64,000 nucleotides of DNA, from contig NZ_JAMTCO010000003.1 of the NCBI RefSeq assembly GCF_024171925.1, positions 310,001 to 374,000 of the forward strand. Direction: 5' to 3'. Origin of the DNA: Actinokineospora diospyrosa (GTDB taxonomy: Bacteria; Actinomycetota; Actinomycetes; Mycobacteriales; Pseudonocardiaceae). The notes beneath the pieces were generated by a model. The model saw only the letters and a list, made by a program, of their open reading frames with translations. It was not told the DNA's origin and did no database searches. This document shows, piece by piece, positions 1-8,657 of the stretch (its first letter is position 1; each line of letters begins with the position of its first letter). A program made the position numbers and the translations under genes.

Positions 1-2
1 AC

Positions 3-3000
3 TACGGGATCGGGCTTGAACTGCCCGAGGGCGCCGAAGGGCACCTGCTCACCGGCAGCGCCGCCAGCGTCGTGTCGGGCCGAGTCGCTTACGCGCTCGG
101 ACTTGAAGGTCCAGCGGTCACTGTGGACACTGCCTGTTCAAGCAGCCTCGTCGCGTTGCACTTGGCTGTCAAAGCGCTCCAGGCTGATGAGTGCTCGGTG
201 GCGCTGGCCGCAGGTGTGACCGTGATGGCCGGTCTGGGTCTCTACAGCGAGTTCGGCGCCCAGGGTGGTCTCGCCGGCGATGGGCGGTGCAAGGCGTTCT
301 CGGCTAATGCTGACGGCACCGGGTGGGGCGAGGGCGCGGGTGTCCTGGTGTTGACGAGACTCTCCGAGGCCCGGCGACGCGGGTACGAAGTCTTAGCTGT
401 TGTCAGTGGCACGGCTGTGAATGCCGATGGCGCGTCCAACGGGCTGACCGCCCCGAACGGCCCTTCGCAGCAGCGGGTCATCCGGGCCGCGCTCGCCGCC
501 GCGGGCCTCACGCCGTCCGATGTGGACGCGGTCGAGGCGCACGGGACCGGGACCGTGCTGGGCGACCCGATCGAGGCGCAGGCGCTGGCCGCCGCGTACG
601 GGCGGGACCGGGACGAGCCGCTGTGGTTGGGGTCCATCAAGTCCAACATCGGGCACACCCAGGCCGCCGCGGGTGTCGCCGGGGTGATCAAGTCGGTGCT
701 GGCGCTGCGGCACGGTGTGCTGCCGATGACCCTGCACGCCGAGGAGCCATCCCCGCACATCGACTGGAGCGCCCTGCGGCTGCTGAGCTCGCAGCGGGCC
801 TGGCCCCAGGTCGACCGGCCGCGCCGGATCGGGGTGTCCTCGTTCGGGATGAGCGGCACCAACGCGCACGTGATCCTGTCCGGTGTGGACCCGGCGCCGG
901 TCGCGGCGGGGACCGCGCCCGCACTGGTGCCGTGCCTGGTGTCGGCGCACACCCCCGAGGTGCTCCGGGAGCAGGCCCACCGACTCCTCGGCTCGCTCGA
1001 CGGGTCACTGCTCGACCTGGGGCACACCCTCGCCACCGCGCGCGCCGCGCTCGAGCACCGCGCGGTCGTGCTGGCCGCCGACCGGGACGGCCTCGTCGAC
1101 GGGTTGCGCGCCATCGCCGCTGGTCGACCGGCGGGAACCGTGGTCACCGGCACCGCGGACGACGGCCGCACCGCCTTCCTGTTCACCGGGCAGGGTGCCC
1201 AGCGCGCGGGCATGGGCGAGCAGCTCGCCGCCGCGTTCCCCGTGTTCGCCGCCGCGCACACCGACGTGCTGGCCAGGTTCGGCGAGCTCGGCGACCTGGA
1301 CCGCACCGAACACGCCCAGCCCGCGATCTTCGCCTTCGAGGTCGCGCTGTTCCGGCTGTTGGAGTCCTGGGGCGTCCGGCCCGACTACCTCGTCGGCCAC
1401 TCCATCGGCGAGATCGCCGCCGCCCACGTCGCGGGCATCTTCACCCTCGACGACGCCTGCACCCTGGTTTCCGCCCGTGCCCGGCTCATGGGAGCCCTCC
1501 CCGAGGGCGGCGCCATGCTCGCCATCGAGGCCGCCGAGTCGGATATCGAACTCCCCGAGGGCATCGACCTCGCCGCGGTGAACTCCGATCGGTCAATTGT
1601 CGTATCGGGGGATCGTAGGATTGTTCAACAGTTGAAGGACAGGATTGTTGATCAAGGTCGCCGGGCCAAGGACCTCGCCGTCTCGCACGCGTTCCACTCT
1701 CGGCTGATGGACCCGATGCTGCCCGAGTTCAGGGCGGCGTTGGCCGGGGTCACCTTTGGCCGGGCCACCCTGCCCGTGGTGTCGACGGTGTCCGGTGAGC
1801 TGCTGGTCGAGGCCACCGCCGAGTACTGGGCCCAGCAGGTGCGGGAACCGGTGCGCTTCGCCACCGCGGTCGAGTGGTTGCGTGCCGCCGGGGTCACCCG
1901 GTTCGTCGAGGTCGGCCCGGATGGCGTGCTCGCCGCCATGGTCGACGGGGCGGTGGCGCTCTCGCGGCGGGACCGCGACGAGGTCGACGCGCTGCTCACC
2001 GGTCTCTCCCGCGCCCACGTCGCGGGTGTGCCCGTCGACTGGCGGTCTGTGTTCGAGCCCTGGGGCGGCCGGGTCGTGCCCCTGCCCACCTACGCCTTCC
2101 GCCGTGATCGCTACTGGCTCGCCGCCGCACGGGGCACCGACACCTCGGATGTCGACACCCGGGACAGCGACTTCTGGGCCACCGTCGACCGCGCGGACCC
2201 GACCGCGCTCGCCGCGACACTGCGCACCGACGAGGCCGCCGTCCGCGCGGTCCTGCCCGCCCTGCTCGACTGGCGCCGCGGCGTCCGGGACCGCGCCGAG
2301 GTCGACACCTGGTCCTACCGCGCCACCTGGACCCCGCTCACCGGTCTGACGCCGCGGCCGCCGGGCACCTGGCTCGTGGTCGTTCCCAGCGCCAAGGCCG
2401 ACGACAAGTCGGTGATCAGCACGGTTCGAGCGCTGCGCGGCCACGGCGTCGACGTGGTCGAGTTGCCGTTGGCGCGCACGGAGGTGGACCGCTGGTCGGT
2501 CGCCGCGCGGTTGCGCGACATCGCGGGCATGGCCTTCACCACCGTTCTCTCACTGCTAGCCGACGACGACGCCCCGCACGCCGAGTACCCGCCGATGAGC
2601 GCCGGGCAGGTGGCGAACCTGATCCTGGCGCAGGCACTCGGCGACGCGGCCATCGACGCTCCACTGTGGCTGGTGACCAGGGGTGCCGTGTCGATCGGCC
2701 GCGCGGACCGGCTTACCGCACCCGGCCAGGCGCAGCATTGGGGGATGGGGCGTGTCGCCGCCCTGGAGTTGGGCGATCGCTGGGGTGGCGTGGTCGACAT
2801 GCCCAACCCGGACGCCCGGGCGGCCGCCGCGCTGCTGGCCGTGGTCGCCAGTGGTGAGGACCAGGTCGCGATCCGCTCGACCGGCGTGTTCGGCAGGCGC
2901 CTCACCCGGGCGACACCGCCGCTGGGGGCGCCCTGGACACCGCGCGGAACCGTCCTGGTCACCGGTGGAACAGGCGCGTTGGGCGGGCATGTCGCCCAGT

Positions 3001-6000
3001 GGCTCACCGAGCGCGGAGCCGAGAAGGTCATCTTGGCCAGCCGTGGTAGCGCCGAGTTCGCGTTGGATGTGGCCGACCGCGAGCAGGTGACTGCGTTCCT
3101 CGCCGAGCACGAGATCGGAACTGTTGTCCACGCCGCTGGGGTTAGCGATCTGGTTCCGTTGACCGAAACCGGACTTGCCGAGTTCGCGGATGTCTTGCGC
3201 GCCAAGGTCGAGGGCGCCGCCCTGCTTGACGAGCTCCTCCCTAACGCCGAGTTCGTGTACTTCTCCTCCGTTGCCGCCACCTGGGGTGGGGGAGGCCAGG
3301 GCGCCTACGCAGCAGCGAACGCCTACCTCGACGCGCTCGCGGAGTCCCGGCGCGGCAAGGGTTTACCCGCGATCTCGGTCGCCTGGGGACCGTGGGAGGG
3401 CGCTGGTATGGCTGCCCAAAGCCACGACCAGCTCCTGCGCCGAGGCCTGCGCCCCATGTCCCCGGCGAAAGCGCTCACCGCGCTCGGCCGCGCTCTCGAC
3501 AGCCGAACCGACCTCACCGTGGCCGACATCGACTGGACCACTTTCGCCCCCGCGTTCACCAGCACCCGCCCAAACCGGCTGCTCGCCGATCTGCCCGAGG
3601 CTGCCGACACCACCCCCGCCGACGCGGGCGATCTGCGCGCCCAGTGGCTGACCCGCCTCGCCGACCTGCCTGAAGGCGACCGCACCGGCGTCCTGCTCGA
3701 CCTGGTCCGCGCCGAGGTCGCCGCTGTCCTGGGGTATCGGGGATCGGACGACATCGGCGCGCAGTTGCCGTTCAAGGACTTGGGCATCGACTCGCTCACC
3801 GCCGTTGAGGTCCGCGACCGGCTCGCCGCCGCGACCGGCCTCACCCTCACCGCGGGGCTGGTGTTCGACTACCCGAAGCCCGCGACCCTGGCCGAGTACC
3901 TGGCCGCCGAGCTGACCGGCACCACGCGCCAGGTCGAGGCCACCGCGCGGGTCGCCGCCGACGAGCCCATCGCGATCATCGGTATGGCATGCCGGTTCCC
4001 CGGCGGAATCGCAACACCGGAAGACTTGTGGCAGCTGCTACTGGCCGGGGAAGAAGCCATCTCCGCGTTCCCCACTGACCGCGGCTGGGACCTTGAGGAA
4101 CTGTTCGCCGAGGACGCTGACGGTGGCACGTCCTACGTCCAGGCGGGTGGGTTCCTCCACGAGGCAGCGGATTTCGACCCCGCCTTCTTCGGGATCTCCC
4201 CGCGCGAGGCCATCGCGATGGACCCGCAGCAGCGGCTCCTGCTCGAAACCGCTTGGGAGGCAGTGGAACGCGCGGGCATCGACCCGCACGACTTGCGCGG
4301 GAGTCGAACCGGCGTGTTCGCGGGCAGCAACGGCCAGGACTACAGCTACCTGTTGCTCAGCGCCGAGGACGACGTCGAGGGGCACCTGCTCGCGGGTGCG
4401 ACCGCGAGTATCCTGTCCGGGCGGATCGCGTACACCCTCGGGTTCGAGGGGCCGGCGTTGACGGTCGACACCGCGTGCTCGTCCTCGTTGGTCGCGCTGC
4501 ACTTGGCCGCCCGATCACTGCGATCGGGCGAGTGTGACCTCGCACTTGCGGGCGGGGTGTCGGTGATGTCAACGCCCGGCCCGTTCGTGGAGTTCAGCCG
4601 ATTGAGCGGACTCGCCCAAGACGGGCGGTGCAAGGCGTTCGCCGATGCCGCGGACGGGACCGGGTGGGGTGAGGGCGCAGGGCTCTTGCTGGTCGAGCGG
4701 CTCTCGGACGCGCAGCGCAACGGGCGCAAGATCCTGGCCGTCGTCCGTGGCAGTGCGGTCAACTCGGACGGTGCTTCCAACGGGCTGACCGCGCCGAACG
4801 GGCCGTCGCAGCAACGGGTCATCCGCGAAGCGGTGGCCGACGCGGGCCTATCACTGTCCGATGTGGATGCTGTCGAGGCGCACGGGACCGGCACGACCCT
4901 GGGCGACCCGATCGAGGCTCAAGCACTGCTGGCCACCTACGGGCGCGACCGCGAGCGCCCGCTGCTGCTGGGCGCGGTGAAGTCCAACCTCGGGCACACC
5001 CAGGCGGCGTCCGGAGCGGCTGGCGTGATCAAGATGGTCATGGCGCTGCGGCACGGGGTCCTGCCCAAGACACTGCACATCGACGCCCCCACCACGCAGG
5101 TCGATTGGACCGCGGGCGCGGTCGACCTGCTCACCGACACCACCACGTGGCCCACCACCGGGAAACCGCGCCGCGTGGGTGTGTCTTCCTTCGGCGCCAG
5201 CGGTACTAACGCGCACCTCGTGATCGAGGAGGCAGGGCATGTCCCGAGTGATTCCCCCGAGCAGGCCACCACACCGCCCGGACGGCCCCTGCCCTTCGTC
5301 GTGTCGGCTCGCTCGGAGCAGGCCCTGCGTGCGCAAGCCGAGGCACTGCGCGCGAACCTGACCGACGCTTTGCCCGACATCGCGCACACCCTGGGTAGGC
5401 GCAGCAGTTTCGAGCAACGGGCCGTGGTTGTCGCTGATTCCGCGGACTCTTTGCGCGAGGCGCTTTCCGTGCTCGTTGACGGAACCCCGCACCCTGCGGT
5501 GACCGTCGGCAAGGCGAGAGCGGCCAAGGTGGCCTTCGTCTTCCCCGGTCAGGGGTCGCAGTGGGCGGGGATGGCGCTGGACCTGTTGGACGAACCGGTG
5601 TTCGCCGACCGGTTCGCTGAGTGCGCCCACGCTCTGGCTCCGCACGTCGACTTCGTGCTGACCGAGGCGCTCGCCGACGAGGACGCGTTGGCCCGGGTCG
5701 AGGTGGTGCAGCCGCTGCTGTGGGCGGTAATGGTGTCGCTCGCCGCACTGTGGCAGGCCCACGGTGTCACCCCGGCCGCCGTGGTCGGGCACAGCCAGGG
5801 CGAGATCGCGGCCGCCGCGGTCGCGGGTGCGTTGAGTCTCGCCGATGCCGCCACGGTTGTCGCGTTGCGCAGCCAGGCCATCACAGAACTCGCCGGGCAG
5901 GGCGGGATGGTGTCGATCCCGCTACCCGAGGCCGCTGTTCTGGATCGGATCGCTGGCTGGGGTGAGCGGATTTCAGTCGCAGCGGTGAATGGTCCTGAAG

Positions 6001-8657
6001 CGACGGTCGTGTCCGGTGAACCGGGTGCACTTGACGAGCTGCTGGTCGAGTTGACCGGTGACAACATCCGGGCCCGGCGCGTGCCGGTCGACTACGCGTC
6101 GCACTCCGCCCAGGTCGATCGACTGCGCGAGCGGATCATCGCTGCGCTCGCGGGGATCAGGCCACGACGATGTGCGATCCCGTTCTACTCCGCCGTGACC
6201 GGCGACATCCTGGACACCACTGTGCTGGATGCCGAGTACTGGTTCACGAACCTGCGTGAGACGGTCCGGTTCGAGGCCGCCACCTCCGCGTTGCTGCGCG
6301 ATGGTCACACGCTGCTGGTCGAGTCGAGCCCGCACCCGGTGCTCACGGCCGCGGTCCAGGACGCCACCGCCATCGGAACACTCCGTCGTGATGATGGCGG
6401 GCGAGCGCGGTGGCTGACCGCGCTCGCCGACGCCCACACTCGTGGTGTCGCGGTCGATTGGCGGCTCGACGGGCGGTTCACCGACCTGCCCACGTATGCC
6501 TTCCAGCGCCAGCGGTACTGGCCCAAGGCGCGGACCGAAGTGCCCGCCGCGGTGAGCAACCCGGGCGAGGCACGGTTCTGGGCGGCGGTCGACCGGCAGG
6601 ACAGCGCGGCGGTGTCGGAAGCGCTGCGGGTACCCGCAGCGGCTGTGGAGTCCCTGTTGCCTGCGTTGTCCAACTGGCACCGGCAGGTTGGCGAAGAGTC
6701 CGCTGTGGATGCTTGGCGGTACCGGATCCGCTGGTCCGCGGTCGACACGGTCGATGAGGTGCGCGACCCGCTGCTGACCGGTAGGTGGCTGGTCGTGGTC
6801 AGCGCGGCCGTGGCCGATTCGCCGATCGTCAAGGCGATGGTGGGCGCTGAGGTCCTTGTCGTCGACCCGACCGAGGAGTCCTTCACCCGGCAGCTGCACG
6901 GCTACGAGGTCGATGGGGTGCTGTCGCTGCTGGCGCTCGACGAGACCCCGCACCCCGTGCACGCGGCGCTGCCGGTCGGGCTCACGGCGACGTTGTCGCT
7001 TCTGCACGCGGTGGTCGAGACGGACATAGCTCCACTGTGGTGTGTCACGCAAGGAGCAGTCGGGACGACGGGGGAGGTTCCCGCGAACCCGGCGCAGGCG
7101 CAGGTGTGGGGGCTCGGTCGGGTCGCGGGTTTGGAACACCCCCGGCAATGGGGTGGGCTGGTCGACGTACCGGTCGGCTTCGATGACCGAGCTGCCGCCA
7201 GGCTCGTCGGTGCGCTGGTCCGCACGGACGACGAGGACCAACTCGCGGTCCGGGCCGCGGGCACGTTCGCCCGACGACTGGTGCGGGCGGCGACGGGCTC
7301 CGCGGCGCCGACGCGGTCGTGGCGGCCCGGCGGAACCGTGCTGGTGACCGGGGGAACCGGGGCGATCGGCGGGCACGTGTCGCGGTGGTTGGCCGCCAAC
7401 GGCGCTGAACACCTGGTGCTGACCAGCCGTCGCGGCCCGGACGCGCCGGGTGCGCGGGAGCTGGTCGCCGAACTGGCGCAACTCGGTGCCCGGGTCGACG
7501 TCGTCTCCTGCGACCTGGCCGACCGCGCGGACGTGGCGCACATGCTGTCCGAGCTGGACAGTCCGATCACGACGGTCATGCACACCGCGGGCATGGGGAC
7601 CCTGGCGCCGCTGGAGTACACCAGCGTCGCTGACCTGGCGCACCTGATCACCGCGAAGGTGGCCGGGGCCCGCCACCTCGACGAGCTCATCGACCCCGCC
7701 CAGCTCGACGCGGTGGTCTACTTCTCCTCCATCGCGGGCGTGTGGGGGGTGGGCAGGCACGGCGGGTACGCCGCGGGGAACGCCTACCTCGACGCGCTCG
7801 CCGAGCACCGGCGCAGCGAGGGCGTGCCAGTGCTGTCGGTGGCGTGGGGGCCGTGGGACGGCGGCGGGATGGTCGCACTGACCGCCGTCGAACCCATGCT
7901 GCGCCGCGGCGTGCCGCTGATCACCCCCGGCCCGGCCATGGTGGCCCTGCGGCAGGCGCTCGACCACGGCGACACCTTCGTCGCCGCCGCCGAGGTCGAC
8001 TGGGCGCGGTTCGTGCCCGCGTTCACCTCGCTGCGGCCCAGCCCGCTGCTCGCTGAACTCCCGGAGGCCGCGCTGCCCGTCGCGACCGCGGTCGTGCCCG
8101 CGGAAGCGGCGGCCGACTTCCGCTCGCGGTTGGCTCGTCTGTCCGAAGTGGAACGCTCGCGCGCCCTGCTCGACCTGGTCCGCGCGCACGCCGCCGTGGT
8201 GCTCGGCCACACCGGTTCCGCCGCGATCGAACCCGACCGGGCCTTCCGCGAGGTCGGCTTCGACTCGCTCACCGCCGTCGAGCTGCGCAACCGCCTCGCC
8301 GCCGAGACCGGGCTGACCCTGCCCGCCACCCTGGTCTTCGACCAACCCAACCCGACGGTCCTCGCCATCCACCTGCGCGGCCTGGTCCTGCCGGAGGCCA
8401 CCGCGGACGACCTCCCGTCCATGGCCGAGCTCGACCGCATCGAACTGGCCCTCGCCACCCGCTCCGACGACGACATCGCCCGGGTCCGGGTGGTCATGCG
8501 CCTGGAGTCCCTGCTGGCCGCCCACCGCGGGTCGGGCAGGACTGGCGGGAACAGCGCGGGCGGGAACGGTGCGGGCGGCGACCTGCTGGACCGACTCGGA
8601 TCGGCCACCAACGACGAGCTGTTCGACCTGGTCGAGAAGGACTTGGGGCTGACATGA
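3..8657 (+). CDS. Type I modular polyketide synthase, two modules (5'-partial)
   Basis: The reading frame is open to the left edge of the window and starts inside a ketosynthase, so the N-terminus lies upstream. Domains by nucleotide position: KS 3-880 (catalytic Cys codon 135-137 in DTACSSS, both His motifs present), AT 1170-2050 (GHSIG with HAFH, malonyl type), KR 2945-3470, ACP 3690-3920 (GIDSL), KS 3960-5230, AT 5527-6400 (GHSQG with YASH, methylmalonyl type), KR 7333-7880, ACP 8160-8390 (GFDSL), and a C-terminal docking helix region to 8654. Both KRs lack the LDD motif and have Trp eight residues before the catalytic Tyr, so A-type (L-hydroxy) products are predicted. The first KR is missing the helix between strands 2 and 3. 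A TTA codon lies at 393-395. The gene overlaps the next by ATGA, so the proteins are probably translationally coupled and pass the chain through docking domains. Confidence 0.97.
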   Translation, partial: YGIGLELPEGAEGHLLTGSAASVVSGRVAYALGLEGPAVTVDTACSSSLVALHLAVKALQADECSVALAAGVTVMAGLGLYSEFGAQGGLAGDGRCKAFSANADGTGWGEGAGVLVLTRLSEARRRGYEVLAVVSGTAVNADGASNGLTAPNGPSQQRVIRAALAAAGLTPSDVDAVEAHGTGTVLGDPIEAQALAAAYGRDRDEPLWLGSIKSNIGHTQAAAGVAGVIKSVLALRHGVLPMTLHAEEPSPHIDWSALRLLSSQRAWPQVDRPRRIGVSSFGMSGTNAHVILSGVDPAPVAAGTAPALVPCLVSAHTPEVLREQAHRLLGSLDGSLLDLGHTLATARAALEHRAVVLAADRDGLVDGLRAIAAGRPAGTVVTGTADDGRTAFLFTGQGAQRAGMGEQLAAAFPVFAAAHTDVLARFGELGDLDRTEHAQPAIFAFEVALFRLLESWGVRPDYLVGHSIGEIAAAHVAGIFTLDDACTLVSARARLMGALPEGGAMLAIEAAESDIELPEGIDLAAVNSDRSIVVSGDRRIVQQLKDRIVDQGRRAKDLAVSHAFHSRLMDPMLPEFRAALAGVTFGRATLPVVSTVSGELLVEATAEYWAQQVREPVRFATAVEWLRAAGVTRFVEVGPDGVLAAMVDGAVALSRRDRDEVDALLTGLSRAHVAGVPVDWRSVFEPWGGRVVPLPTYAFRRDRYWLAAARGTDTSDVDTRDSDFWATVDRADPTALAATLRTDEAAVRAVLPALLDWRRGVRDRAEVDTWSYRATWTPLTGLTPRPPGTWLVVVPSAKADDKSVISTVRALRGHGVDVVELPLARTEVDRWSVAARLRDIAGMAFTTVLSLLADDDAPHAEYPPMSAGQVANLILAQALGDAAIDAPLWLVTRGAVSIGRADRLTAPGQAQHWGMGRVAALELGDRWGGVVDMPNPDARAAAALLAVVASGEDQVAIRSTGVFGRRLTRATPPLGAPWTPRGTVLVTGGTGALGGHVAQWLTERGAEKVILASRGSAEFALDVADREQVTAFLAEHEIGTVVHAAGVSDLVPLTETGLAEFADVLRAKVEGAALLDELLPNAEFVYFSSVAATWGGGGQGAYAAANAYLDALAESRRGKGLPAISVAWGPWEGAGMAAQSHDQLLRRGLRPMSPAKALTALGRALDSRTDLTVADIDWTTFAPAFTSTRPNRLLADLPEAADTTPADAGDLRAQWLTRLADLPEGDRTGVLLDLVRAEVAAVLGYRGSDDIGAQLPFKDLGIDSLTAVEVRDRLAAATGLTLTAGLVFDYPKPATLAEYLAAELTGTTRQVEATARVAADEPIAIIGMACRFPGGIATPEDLWQLLLAGEEAISAFPTDRGWDLEELFAEDADGGTSYVQAGGFLHEAADFDPAFFGISPREAIAMDPQQRLLLETAWEAVERAGIDPHDLRGSRTGVFAGSNGQDYSYLLLSAEDDVEGHLLAGATASILSGRIAYTLGFEGPALTVDTACSSSLVALHLAARSLRSGECDLALAGGVSVMSTPGPFVEFSRLSGLAQDGRCKAFADAADGTGWGEGAGLLLVERLSDAQRNGRKILAVVRGSAVNSDGASNGLTAPNGPSQQRVIREAVADAGLSLSDVDAVEAHGTGTTLGDPIEAQALLATYGRDRERPLLLGAVKSNLGHTQAASGAAGVIKMVMALRHGVLPKTLHIDAPTTQVDWTAGAVDLLTDTTTWPTTGKPRRVGVSSFGASGTNAHLVIEEAGHVPSDSPEQATTPPGRPLPFVVSARSEQALRAQAEALRANLTDALPDIAHTLGRRSSFEQRAVVVADSADSLREALSVLVDGTPHPAVTVGKARAAKVAFVFPGQGSQWAGMALDLLDEPVFADRFAECAHALAPHVDFVLTEALADEDALARVEVVQPLLWAVMVSLAALWQAHGVTPAAVVGHSQGEIAAAAVAGALSLADAATVVALRSQAITELAGQGGMVSIPLPEAAVLDRIAGWGERISVAAVNGPEATVVSGEPGALDELLVELTGDNIRARRVPVDYASHSAQVDRLRERIIAALAGIRPRRCAIPFYSAVTGDILDTTVLDAEYWFTNLRETVRFEAATSALLRDGHTLLVESSPHPVLTAAVQDATAIGTLRRDDGGRARWLTALADAHTRGVAVDWRLDGRFTDLPTYAFQRQRYWPKARTEVPAAVSNPGEARFWAAVDRQDSAAVSEALRVPAAAVESLLPALSNWHRQVGEESAVDAWRYRIRWSAVDTVDEVRDPLLTGRWLVVVSAAVADSPIVKAMVGAEVLVVDPTEESFTRQLHGYEVDGVLSLLALDETPHPVHAALPVGLTATLSLLHAVVETDIAPLWCVTQGAVGTTGEVPANPAQAQVWGLGRVAGLEHPRQWGGLVDVPVGFDDRAAARLVGALVRTDDEDQLAVRAAGTFARRLVRAATGSAAPTRSWRPGGTVLVTGGTGAIGGHVSRWLAANGAEHLVLTSRRGPDAPGARELVAELAQLGARVDVVSCDLADRADVAHMLSELDSPITTVMHTAGMGTLAPLEYTSVADLAHLITAKVAGARHLDELIDPAQLDAVVYFSSIAGVWGVGRHGGYAAGNAYLDALAEHRRSEGVPVLSVAWGPWDGGGMVALTAVEPMLRRGVPLITPGPAMVALRQALDHGDTFVAAAEVDWARFVPAFTSLRPSPLLAELPEAALPVATAVVPAEAAADFRSRLARLSEVERSRALLDLVRAHAAVVLGHTGSAAIEPDRAFREVGFDSLTAVELRNRLAAETGLTLPATLVFDQPNPTVLAIHLRGLVLPEATADDLPSMAELDRIELALATRSDDDIARVRVVMRLESLLAAHRGSGRTGGNSAGGNGAGGDLLDRLGSATNDELFDLVEKDLGLT
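1597..1672 (+). repeat. Low-GC patch in AT1, near-identical to one in AT3
   Basis: Inside the AT1 coding sequence a short AT-rich stretch encodes GDRRIVQQLKDRIVDQ. Its first 29 nt (1597-1625) are identical to 10776-10804 in AT3. It contains two ggattgtt(c/g)a units. Codons such as AGG, ATT, GTT and GAA contrast with the surrounding GC-ending codons. The protein length at this point is the same as in AT6, so it is a replacement and not an insertion. Confidence 0.7.

Noticed and set aside
5973..8525. 850-residue open frame on the minus strand over PKS1
   Set aside because: It is antisense to well-conserved AT, KR and ACP coding sequence; low-information Arg/Gly/His composition.
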